Shown piece by piece: positions 54,225 to 61,564 of a DNA stretch of 64,000 nucleotides. Where the stretch lies: assembly GCA_944321125.1 (NCBI GenBank), contig CALUKD010000002.1, positions 1-64,000 of the forward strand, written 5' to 3'. Under the pieces are notes generated by a model that was not told the origin of the DNA, ran no database searches, and saw only the letters and a list, made by a program, of their open reading frames with translations. This DNA comes from Candidatus Butyricimonas faecavium. GTDB taxonomy: Bacteria > Bacteroidota > Bacteroidia > Bacteroidales > Marinifilaceae. Position numbers and translations under genes: made by a program. Within the stretch, counting starts at the first letter, position 1; every line of letters begins with the position of its first letter.

Positions 54225-54413
54225 ATGAAAAATTTATTTTTATGGTTGGTGGCGTTTCTTCTCTTTTGCTCTACTTCTCCTCCGGATTTTCATGTAAGAG
54301 CAAATGATAATGGTGGATGGATGTATGATGTAGTTTTGAGAGTTGGGGCGAGTGGTATAATCTTGATTGGACAGTGCTTTTGTATTGATCGAAAGGAGAA
54401 AATTATGAAATAA
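54225..54413 (+). CDS. Small exported peptide, 62 residues
   Basis: A short frame with a signal-like start (MKNLFLWLVAFLLFCSTS), a mature stretch PDFHVRANDNGGWMYDVVL, a Gly-rich hydrophobic part and a Cys-x-Cys pair (QCFCID). Its stop shares the A with the ATG of the TlpA gene (TAATG), so translation is probably coupled. Small exported peptides beside TlpA genes occur in Bacteroidales. No known family was recognised. Confidence 0.5.
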   Translation: MKNLFLWLVAFLLFCSTSPPDFHVRANDNGGWMYDVVLRVGASGIILIGQCFCIDRKEKIMK

Positions 54414-54919
54414 TGAGAAAGTTATTAGCAATAATGTGTGTGTTACTTCCTTTTTTAGTATGGGGAGAAGAGTTGTCGAAGGTAAAAGTTTTGAAGAAAG
54501 GAGATTGTTGTCCGAGATTTGTTTTTAAAGATGCGGGTGAAAAGGAGGTGTCGTTGGAACAATTCAAGGGAAAGTACGTGGTGATTGATGTATGGGTTTC
54601 GTGGTGTTACCCGTGCAAGCAGGAATTCCCGAATTTGAAGAAACTAGAAGATAAATATAAAGATAAAAATATCGTATTCGTGGGGATTTCTTGCGATCAG
54701 TCGGAAAGAAGATGGCGTAATGAACTTGGATTCCTGCGGGAAGTGGTGGCTTACCAGTGGTGGATTGGCGGGGACGAATCTTTTATGCGTGCGTTTCAGA
54801 TCGTGACGATACCCCGTCTGATATTGTTGGATAAAGAAGGGCGGGTTTTGAATCTGAGTTTGCCGAAACCTTCGGATCGGAAATTCGAGAAGATATTGAG
54901 TAAGTTGAAAGATTTGTAG
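54413..54919 (+). CDS. TlpA-family thiol-disulfide protein
   Basis: A 168-residue exported protein: signal peptide about 1-18, then a TlpA/ResA-like thioredoxin domain (about 25-165) with WVSWCYPCKQE (Cys65, Cys68). The Tyr in CYPC instead of CGPC is unusual for TlpA. The motif IPRLILLDKEGRV has the cis-Pro. It is coupled to the small peptide gene upstream and lies 19 bases before the next TlpA gene. Confidence 0.9.
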   Translation: MRKLLAIMCVLLPFLVWGEELSKVKVLKKGDCCPRFVFKDAGEKEVSLEQFKGKYVVIDVWVSWCYPCKQEFPNLKKLEDKYKDKNIVFVGISCDQSERRWRNELGFLREVVAYQWWIGGDESFMRAFQIVTIPRLILLDKEGRVLNLSLPKPSDRKFEKILSKLKDL

Positions 54920-54938
54920 AATGATAAAATTTGATGAC

Positions 54939-56075
54939 ATGAAAATATTAATACTGTTTAGCTTGCTCTTGTGGGGGTGTGGGCAAGTCGTGCGAGAAGG
55001 AAGTTTCACGTTGACGGTAGACATGGTGGAGACCGATCCGGAGAACAAACTTTTCTTATTTTACAGGAGTGAAGATGAAAGTCTTCGCGTGGATTCGGCT
55101 GTTTATGCGGAGGGACAGTTCGTATTGAAAGGTGTTGCGCCTTATCCCCAGTGGGCGTTGATCCGGGTGTTACATGGCAATCAGGGGAAACCCGTGTTAT
55201 TTGAAGACGCTGTTGATTACATGGATGATGCCTTATTCGTGTTTCTGGAAGCGGGGGAAATAAAGGTCGCTGCTGAAAAAGTGTTGCGGGGAGCCCGGTT
55301 GAGTGGTACGCCTTCAAACGATGATCTTCAGGTTTACACGGATAGTGTTCGTTTTTACCGGGATTGGCTGGACGGGTACCGCCAGAGATTTGGAAAAGCT
55401 TATCAGAGCCGGGATAGCAGAATGCTGGATAGCTTGAATAGAGAAAGTGTCGTGATGCGAGAAAAAAAATTGGAAACAGAGAGAAATTATTTTGATAGTC
55501 ACTTGGGATCTCTTGTCGCATTGGATTGGTTGGCAAGAACTTATAACGTGGTCCGGGAAAAATCAAAGATTATTTCTTTATATAATAAATTGGAGGAAAG
55601 CGTGAGAAATTCGCCGTCGGGACAACGATTTAAACGTTTGCTGGATGCTGTGGCATCGGTAGAAGTCGGCAATCCGGCTCCCGATTTCACAGCCGAGAAT
55701 ACGAGAGGTGAGGAGATTCGTTTGAGTTCTTACCGGGGAAAATATGTTTTGCTTGATTTTTGGGCATCATGGTGTGGGCCTTGTCGGCGAGAGAACGTGA
55801 ATGTATTGAAGGTGTACGAGCGGTTCAAGGAAAGAGACTTCGTGGTGATAGGATATTCATTGGATTCTTCCCGGAAATTATGGTTGGGTGCTGTAGAGAA
55901 CGATGCTTTGCCTTGGGAACAATTGTCCGGTTTGGGGAAATCGAGTGCAGATGCCCCTAAATTGTATGGAGTGCAAGCGATTCCTAGTAATTTTTTGATA
56001 GATCCGGATGGTAAAATTATCGCACAGGATTTGAGAGGAGAAGAGTTGGAGAGAATGTTGGAAAAGGTTTTTTAA
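54939..56075 (+). CDS. TlpA-family lipoprotein with DUF4369-like N-terminus
   Basis: A 378-residue protein. Start at 54939 gives MKILILFSLLLWGCGQ with lipid Cys14; an ATG at 54921 adds six residues. The N-terminal ~110 residues (beta-rich, TDPENKLFLFYRSEDESLRVDS) match the DUF4369 sandwich often fused to TlpA in Bacteroidetes, followed by a helical linker (about 125-225), and a TlpA domain with WASWCGPCRREN (Cys279, Cys282) and IPSNFLIDPDGKI. It should keep disulfides of partner proteins or cargo reduced at the outer surface of the inner or outer membrane. Confidence 0.9.
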   Translation: MKILILFSLLLWGCGQVVREGSFTLTVDMVETDPENKLFLFYRSEDESLRVDSAVYAEGQFVLKGVAPYPQWALIRVLHGNQGKPVLFEDAVDYMDDALFVFLEAGEIKVAAEKVLRGARLSGTPSNDDLQVYTDSVRFYRDWLDGYRQRFGKAYQSRDSRMLDSLNRESVVMREKKLETERNYFDSHLGSLVALDWLARTYNVVREKSKIISLYNKLEESVRNSPSGQRFKRLLDAVASVEVGNPAPDFTAENTRGEEIRLSSYRGKYVLLDFWASWCGPCRRENVNVLKVYERFKERDFVVIGYSLDSSRKLWLGAVENDALPWEQLSGLGKSSADAPKLYGVQAIPSNFLIDPDGKIIAQDLRGEELERMLEKVF

Positions 56076-56090
56076 TATAAAAAGAATATA

Positions 56091-57650
56091 ATGAAATTGA
56101 AGTTGATTTTGATGACGTTACTGTTGGTAGCGGTAGTGGTGGTGCGTGCGCAAAGTAAGATTCTTAAAACCGGGGATAAATGTCCTGATCTGGTATTTAT
56201 AGACCGGGATTACAATCTTGTTTCACTGGAAGAGTTCAGGGGACAGTATGTTTATATTAACGTGTGGGCCGGGTCGGAATCGAGGTGTATGGCGGAGATC
56301 CCCTATTTGAAGAAACTTCGGGAAACGTTTAAAGGTAAGGATGTTGTTTTCTTGAGTATTTGTAATGATAAACGTACTGACGCTCATGAATTGTGGACGA
56401 ATGTGATAACTCAAAATAAACTGGAGGAACCGCAATGGATGATTAGTGCGGCGGATGGTTTTATTGATTTGTTGAAGGTTACTTCCATGCCTCGATATAT
56501 CTTACTAGGGCCTGATATGACAATTATTGATGATAATATGACCGGTCCATCGGATAAAGCGACGGAAAAACGCTTGCATGAAATTCTTGTTCGGCCGATG
56601 GTAAAGGTTTCTGAAATTAATTTTCTTGATTTGTCTTTGAAAGAAGCACTTGATAAAGCTGCCGCCGAAAATAAGCTGGTTTTTTTGGATGCTTATACCG
56701 ATTGGTGTGGACCGTGCAAGCTAATGAATCAAACCGTGTTGCGTGAAGAGAAAGTGTGTGATTACGTAAATAAGAATTTTGTCAGTATCAAGATGAATGC
56801 GGAGAAAGGCGAAGGGCCGGAGGCGGTACGTAAATACATGATTAGTGCTTATCCGACTTACATATTGATAGAACTGGACGGTTCGTTGCGACACAAATTC
56901 ACGGGTGGAACTAAAACGGGAGAAGAGTTTGTCGGCAAATTGTCTGAAGGGATGCTTGATGATGTGGCGGTGGGATTACTGGAAAGTAAGTATAAGGCCG
57001 GAAATTGTAGTAAAGATTTGGTATTGAGGTATATTAATGCCCTGATGAATGTGGGGAATTTTATAAAAGCGAATGAGGTCGCGAGTACTTGGTTCGGTTC
57101 GCTTCCCGATAATGAAAAGACGGGAAAAGATTACTGGTTTATATACGAGAGTCCGGCCTTGACTTTTGATGGGAATGATAATTTTAAATATATACTCGAT
57201 CATAAAAAGCAATTCTATAAAAATGTGGGTAACGAATCGGTAGATAAGAAGATTATCGACGTGTTTGGCAAAAGCTTGGAGAATATTTATATCGGTAGAA
57301 AGAAGAATGCCACGATAAATGATGTTAAATTAATCAGGCAGGCTATTATCGATAGTGATCTTCCGGATGAAAAGTATAAATATCTTGAGGCGTATGTCAC
57401 GCTGGCAAATGTGAGTCTGGAAAAAGATTACGAGAAGATAATCACTTTGCTTGAGAATCTTGCTCCCGTATGGAGTGATGCGGAAGTAAACCAGCGTTTC
57501 TTTAGTCTGGGGATGGCAGTGGCCACGAAGAGTACGAAAGATCAGCGACAAAGACTTATCACACTTTGTGATAAACTTCTCGAACGTGATGATTTGAGTC
57601 GGGCGGTTAATGCCCTGAAAAGTTTCTTGCCTTATATCAAGTCGATGTAG
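56091..57650 (+). CDS. Tandem thioredoxin-domain protein, first domain inactive
   Basis: A 519-residue exported protein (signal about 1-20). Domain 1 (about 25-165) is a TlpA-like fold in which the usual WCxxC is replaced by W-A-G-S-E-S-R-C: the attacking Cys is Glu63 and only Cys66 remains. Domain 2 (about 175-295) is an intact thioredoxin with DWCGPCKLM (Cys206, Cys209). A helical C-terminal half follows, similar to that of the protein at 52376. Domain 1 may be a docking module that brings domain 2 to its target. The gene starts 15 bases after the previous stop and is in the same operon. Confidence 0.88.
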   Translation: MKLKLILMTLLLVAVVVVRAQSKILKTGDKCPDLVFIDRDYNLVSLEEFRGQYVYINVWAGSESRCMAEIPYLKKLRETFKGKDVVFLSICNDKRTDAHELWTNVITQNKLEEPQWMISAADGFIDLLKVTSMPRYILLGPDMTIIDDNMTGPSDKATEKRLHEILVRPMVKVSEINFLDLSLKEALDKAAAENKLVFLDAYTDWCGPCKLMNQTVLREEKVCDYVNKNFVSIKMNAEKGEGPEAVRKYMISAYPTYILIELDGSLRHKFTGGTKTGEEFVGKLSEGMLDDVAVGLLESKYKAGNCSKDLVLRYINALMNVGNFIKANEVASTWFGSLPDNEKTGKDYWFIYESPALTFDGNDNFKYILDHKKQFYKNVGNESVDKKIIDVFGKSLENIYIGRKKNATINDVKLIRQAIIDSDLPDEKYKYLEAYVTLANVSLEKDYEKIITLLENLAPVWSDAEVNQRFFSLGMAVATKSTKDQRQRLITLCDKLLERDDLSRAVNALKSFLPYIKSM

Positions 57651-57669
57651 GAAAAATTGTATTTTTTGT

Positions 57670-57686
57670 AAAGGTATACCTTTTTT
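57670..57686 (+). terminator. Weak terminator after the tandem thioredoxin gene
   Basis: AAAGG (57670-57674) pairs with CCTTT (57679-57683) followed by TTT. Only five pairs, so read-through into the protease gene is possible. Confidence 0.4.
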
Positions 57687-57734
57687 GTCCGTTTGACGTG
57701 TCATGTATATATAAATTATAATTAAAAGGAAAAG

Positions 57735-58649
57735 ATGATGACATACTATTGTAAATTATTGTGTATCGTGTTGTTTGTTATTTTACTTGGGGGAGGAAAG
57801 TCTCAGGCGCAAAGCAAAGAGGTTGTGGTGTACCGGGATTATACTCGTCAGGAGGCGGCTTTACTTGATTCGTTGAAACGGGAGGGTGTGATGTCGTTGT
57901 TTAAAGGGATAAACGAATTGAAGAAACAGGTATTGGGGGTGAAAGAGAGTACTCCCGTAAATGTTAAACCTCGACGGGAGGAAAGACGGAAGATGACGTC
58001 GGAAGAAATTATTAAGCGGAGACGGGAAAGCGTGTTGACGGTGAATAAATATTTGCGGGCTATGGCAGGGCCGGAAATGGTTACCGGTTGGGCCACGGCT
58101 GTCGTGTTGTCCGAGGATGGAATTTGCGTGACGAATTACCACGTGTTCTGGGAATTGCTGGATGCAAAGGTGAAGTTGAATCTGCGGGATAGTATTATGT
58201 TCGTGGCCACGGAAAACGGCCGGGTGTACCCGATCACGGAAGTTTTGAGTTTTAACCGGGCGGCAGACATGGCTTTTTTCAAGATTGACACTCGTGGCGA
58301 TGTGTTGGTCCCGATGCCTTTGGGACGTGATCTGCCGGTAGGGGCAAACGTGCATCTGTTGAGTAACCCGGAGGAATACCCGTACGCTTACACGCAAGGA
58401 GTTGTGTCTCGGACGATCACGTTGAATCCGGTGGATCCTTTTGCCAACCGGATGGAAATGACGGCGGATTTTGCCAAGGGATCAAGTGGCGGGCCTATCA
58501 TGGATGACCGGGGGAATATGGTGGCGATGGTGTCTTGCATACGGGCAATATATTATTCTCAGCAACCGCCTTATTACTTGCAGATGAATGTGAAATTGAC
58601 GATCCCTGTGAGTTCATTGAGGAGGTTGATGCAGGGAAAGAATGAATAA
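57735..58649 (+). CDS. Trypsin-like serine protease (S1/HtrA fold), exported
   Basis: A 304-residue protease. Signal about 1-26, a charged helical stretch (about 35-105), then a trypsin-fold domain with intact triad: His136 in VTNYHVFW, Asp179 in RAADMAFFKID, Ser251 in AKGSSGGPIMD. No PDZ domain follows, unlike DegP/HtrA. It is the last gene in the thioredoxin cluster. In this context it may cut proteins whose disulfides have been opened by the neighbouring thioredoxins. Confidence 0.87.
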   Translation: MMTYYCKLLCIVLFVILLGGGKSQAQSKEVVVYRDYTRQEAALLDSLKREGVMSLFKGINELKKQVLGVKESTPVNVKPRREERRKMTSEEIIKRRRESVLTVNKYLRAMAGPEMVTGWATAVVLSEDGICVTNYHVFWELLDAKVKLNLRDSIMFVATENGRVYPITEVLSFNRAADMAFFKIDTRGDVLVPMPLGRDLPVGANVHLLSNPEEYPYAYTQGVVSRTITLNPVDPFANRMEMTADFAKGSSGGPIMDDRGNMVAMVSCIRAIYYSQQPPYYLQMNVKLTIPVSSLRRLMQGKNE

Positions 58650-58708
58650 AACTAGTATATATTCGAAAAAATATTTACCTTTGTCATGTATTATTGTAGG
58701 TATATCGA

Positions 58709-59089
58709 ATGAAAGTTTTTGTGAAATATTGCGTGTTGCTTTTGGTGGCAGTAATCTATCTTGGACAAGGGATAGATTCTACTCGTTATTTAGCAAAGGC
58801 AACAAGGCAAGAGCGACTTATTTCACATGAAAAGGATGATTTTGAACGGTTAGTCATGCTGACTGCAATGAACGGAAATGCATTACCGGTCAATACTGTT
58901 CAGGATGTGACAAACGTGCAACCAACTTTTCGTTATTTGCAAAAAAATAATATTTCGGTTTATTTAGAAGAATATAAAAGAGTTTTTACTCCTTATTTTA
59001 GGTATATTGAAAACGATTATCTCGACTCTTTCGCGTTAAAGCAGGACGGTGGATACTATGTCTTTGCATTGCGCGAAATCATTGTATGA
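58709..59089 (+). CDS. Uncharacterised exported or anchored small protein
   Basis: A 126-residue protein I do not recognise. It starts with a hydrophobic helix (MKVFVKYCVLLLVAVIYL) and then a helical soluble part with no Cys, ending in a YVFALREIIV strand. A -7-like TACCTTTG (58677-58684) precedes it without a good -33 box. A second frame at 58642-58830 overlaps it and was rejected. A hairpin (about 59120-59142) follows. Confidence 0.6.
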   Translation: MKVFVKYCVLLLVAVIYLGQGIDSTRYLAKATRQERLISHEKDDFERLVMLTAMNGNALPVNTVQDVTNVQPTFRYLQKNNISVYLEEYKRVFTPYFRYIENDYLDSFALKQDGGYYVFALREIIV

Positions 59090-59231
59090 TTTTTGGTTTA
59101 TTTATAAAAACGCTACTCGTTAATTATTAGCGGGTAGAGTTGTGTCTTAACCGAATTGTATTCGGGAAAATGGACGTACGCATGAATATGTGGAAAAATA
59201 AACTATTTAATTATATAAAAATTATAAAGTC

Positions 59232-59765
59232 ATGAGTGATAGTAAATTTGAATATATCGATGATGTTCTCTTGAATGTAGATAAAGATAAAATAGAAAAA
59301 AAGAAAAAATCTCCCATAAAGCCTTTAGCATTGTTGATCTTGGGGGCAGCAATCCTTTGGTATGGTGCGAATTATATTAACACGGCTCAGAGTGACACGC
59401 TTTCTTCTGTTGTTATTATGATTGGTTTAGGTGTTGCAGCATGGGGAATCGTGGCATTTTTGGTAAAGAAAGAGCGTTACGTTTATAAACCAACGGGAAA
59501 GGTGTTGAAGAAACATAAAGTGTACGTGGCTGCAAATCAGTCTTCACGATTGTATGATATTTTGGAGCAAAATAGGTATGATGATTTACAATCATTGACC
59601 CGTTCCGGACAATCTAATTTAAGCTTGGAGGCTTATTGTAGTGAAGATGAACAATATGCTTTGTTACAAGTCATGGAATTCATTCCTTACAATGACGTAC
59701 CGATGACTCCTGTCAAAGTATGTGAGGGGACTCAGGCAAAACAAGTAGCTTATTTCTTAAAATAA
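59232..59765 (+). CDS. Uncharacterised two-helix membrane protein
   Basis: A 177-residue protein: acidic/basic N-terminus with a KKKK stretch (to ~30), two hydrophobic helices (about 31-48 and 58-77) and a ~95-residue cytosolic part starting KKERYVYKPTGKVLKKHKVY. No family recognised. Its own terminator lies inside the opposite-strand aroE gene. Confidence 0.7.
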   Translation: MSDSKFEYIDDVLLNVDKDKIEKKKKSPIKPLALLILGAAILWYGANYINTAQSDTLSSVVIMIGLGVAAWGIVAFLVKKERYVYKPTGKVLKKHKVYVAANQSSRLYDILEQNRYDDLQSLTRSGQSNLSLEAYCSEDEQYALLQVMEFIPYNDVPMTPVKVCEGTQAKQVAYFLK

Positions 59766-59777
59766 TACTTTGAACTA

Positions 59778-60515
59778 TTAAGTATTCCAGAGTTTCCATG
59801 AATAATCGGCTTGCAGATAGAGCATCTGTAAGCCGTTTTTTATTCGTGCCCCTTGTTGTTCTCCACGGTGCATGAATTCGGTTATTTCCGGATTATAAAT
59901 AAGGTCGAAAAGATAATGATTTGAGGAGAGAAGGTGATAAGGAATGTCCGGACAATTGGTTACATGAGGCCACATCCCCACGGGGGTGGCGTTAATAATT
60001 AAAGGCGTGTTGGATAGGAAACGGGCAACTTGGTCGTAGGAAATTTCAGAAAAATGGGGGGTACGGCTAACCGTGAATACTTCTATTCCCAAAGAGACAA
60101 GTGCGTGCCGGACGGCTTTGGATGCTCCGCCAGTACCTAAAAGTAAAGCTTGTGTAGGTGGTATCTGGACAAATTCTAATAAAGATTCTTTGAATCCCAA
60201 GATGTCTGTATTGTATCCGGTCAAGGTTGGACCGGAAATGGTGTACTCCACTTTCACGGAATTAACGGCTCCGATCTTTTGGGCCTCCTCGCTGATATAG
60301 TCTAGGTAAGGAATGATTTTTTCCTTATACGGGATTGTGACAGCGAATCCTTTTAGCGAGGGGGTTGATTTAATGACTTGCAAAGTCTGTTCAATATTGT
60401 CAGATTCGAAATTCACAAATTCCGCATCTATTTTTTCTGCTTTGAACTTCTTTGTGAAATAAGCCTTTGAAAATGAGTGTCCCAAAGGGAAGCCGAGTAA
60501 TCCGAAAAGTGGCAT
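59778..60515 (-). CDS. aroE: Shikimate dehydrogenase
   Basis: A 245-residue NADP-dependent enzyme that reduces 3-dehydroshikimate to shikimate in aromatic amino acid synthesis. The substrate site HSFSKAYF near 13-20, Lys in TIPYKEKI, the Asn/Asp pair in GYNTDILGF, and the dinucleotide loop GTGGASKAV identify it. It is 20-30 residues shorter than E. coli AroE, as usual for Bacteroidetes forms. It lies 23 bases after the DUF368 gene and is co-transcribed with it. The tail of the gene overlaps, antisense, the terminator of the opposite gene. Confidence 0.95.
   Translation of the reverse strand: MPLFGLLGFPLGHSFSKAYFTKKFKAEKIDAEFVNFESDNIEQTLQVIKSTPSLKGFAVTIPYKEKIIPYLDYISEEAQKIGAVNSVKVEYTISGPTLTGYNTDILGFKESLLEFVQIPPTQALLLGTGGASKAVRHALVSLGIEVFTVSRTPHFSEISYDQVARFLSNTPLIINATPVGMWPHVTNCPDIPYHLLSSNHYLFDLIYNPEITEFMHRGEQQGARIKNGLQMLYLQADYSWKLWNT
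59808..59841 (+). terminator. Terminator of the two-helix membrane protein gene, inside aroE antisense
   Basis: An 11-bp stem with one wobble pair (GGCTTGCAGAT at 59808-59818 with ATCTGTAAGCC at 59824-59834), loop AGAGC, then six T. It lies in the 3' coding part of the converging aroE gene. Confidence 0.85.
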
Positions 60516-60538
60516 GGAGAGTTGATGAAGTTTATGAA

Positions 60539-61462
60539 CTATTTTTTAACTACTACGGCTAACTTTTCAATACCCCAGATGAGTAAAATACCAATGACAC
60601 ACATGAGGATTGCCTGCCATACTAAAGGGTCACTTCCGTTAACTTGCTCGAAGGTGTTGGGAAGAACGTTTTTCTCAACATCAAAAGCGATTCCGTTAAC
60701 CAGTTCTGTGTCTGTAACTTTCCAAGGCCAGATTTTATTCAATGAACCGACCATGAATCCTGTTAGTAGGGCAACGGTCATGCCGTGATAGTTTTTCAAT
60801 AACCAGGATAGTAAGTGAGAGAAGGCTACAATACCTGCAACGGCTCCAATTAAAAAGGTTAGTAAAACAGGAATATTAAATTCGCTGACAGCGGTAATGA
60901 TGTATTCGTATTTTCCTAGAAGTAACAATATGAAAGCTCCGGATATTCCCGGTAGGATCATGGCACAAATGGCAATCGCTCCGGAAAGAAGGATGAACCA
61001 CCAGTCATTCGGGGTACTAGTTGGAGTGAGTACCGTGATCGTGTAAGCAATGATGGCACCGACGATTAACGAGGTGATGGTTAATAGATCCCATTTTTTA
61101 ATTTCTCTTGATACCATGAGGGCTGAAATAACAATGAGGCCAAAGAAAAAGGACCAAATGTATAACGGGTGAGTTTCTAGCAAGAATTTCATCAATTTTG
61201 CCAGAGAAAATATAGATATGGCGATACCTGCAACAACAGAGATTAGAAAGTTGCCGTTAATGTGTTTCCAAAATTCTTTTAGTTGAAAAGTGCCCAGTAA
61301 ACGTAATGCTTTCAGGTTTATTGATCGGATAGATTCGATTAACTCCTCGTAAATTCCCGTGATAAATGCAATAGTACCTCCTGACACGCCCGGAATCACG
61401 TCTGCGGCTCCCATGGCACATCCCCTAAGTGCTAATAGTAAGTAGTTCTTTTTCTTCTCCAT
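60539..61462 (-). CDS. DUF368 (PopT-type) polyprenyl-phosphate transporter
   Basis: A 307-residue inner-membrane protein with about eight helices. It has the two inverted DUF368 motifs: GAADVIPGVSGGTIAFITG (about 18-36) and a second ILPGISGAFILLLLGKYE in the middle. DUF368 proteins have been shown to recycle undecaprenyl phosphate across the membrane for wall and surface polymer synthesis. It heads a small operon with aroE. A palindromic repeat lies upstream of its start. Confidence 0.9.
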   Translation of the reverse strand: MEKKKNYLLLALRGCAMGAADVIPGVSGGTIAFITGIYEELIESIRSINLKALRLLGTFQLKEFWKHINGNFLISVVAGIAISIFSLAKLMKFLLETHPLYIWSFFFGLIVISALMVSREIKKWDLLTITSLIVGAIIAYTITVLTPTSTPNDWWFILLSGAIAICAMILPGISGAFILLLLGKYEYIITAVSEFNIPVLLTFLIGAVAGIVAFSHLLSWLLKNYHGMTVALLTGFMVGSLNKIWPWKVTDTELVNGIAFDVEKNVLPNTFEQVNGSDPLVWQAILMCVIGILLIWGIEKLAVVVKK

Positions 61463-61506
61463 GAATGACGAAATTAATTTTAGATTGGGTATAATTTAAT
61501 TTATTG

Positions 61507-61560
61507 ATTTATGACTTACGATTTATGAGTAATCTGGATCATAAATCGTAAATCATAAAT
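61507..61560. repeat. Dispersed palindrome, copy 2 (22-base arms)
   Basis: Arms 61507-61528 and 61539-61560 pair at 21 of 22 positions with a 10-base loop, and hold the same ATGATTTACGA-like core as the palindrome at 17699-17738. It lies 4 bases past the DUF4301 stop on the minus strand, so like copy 1 it follows a gene end and may act as a transcript-end hairpin. Confidence 0.8.
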
Positions 61561-61564
61561 TCAT

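Noticed and set aside
54644-55048. 134-residue minus-strand frame across two TlpA genes
   Set aside because: It crosses two recognised plus-strand genes and has a low-complexity end.
57861-58397. 178-residue frame antisense to the protease
   Set aside because: The protease has an intact triad and signal peptide; the antisense frame is His/Arg/Gln-rich noise.
58642-58830. 62-residue frame overlapping the 126-residue unknown protein
   Set aside because: It lacks a signal or family; the overlapping frame at 58709 has a hydrophobic start and is longer.
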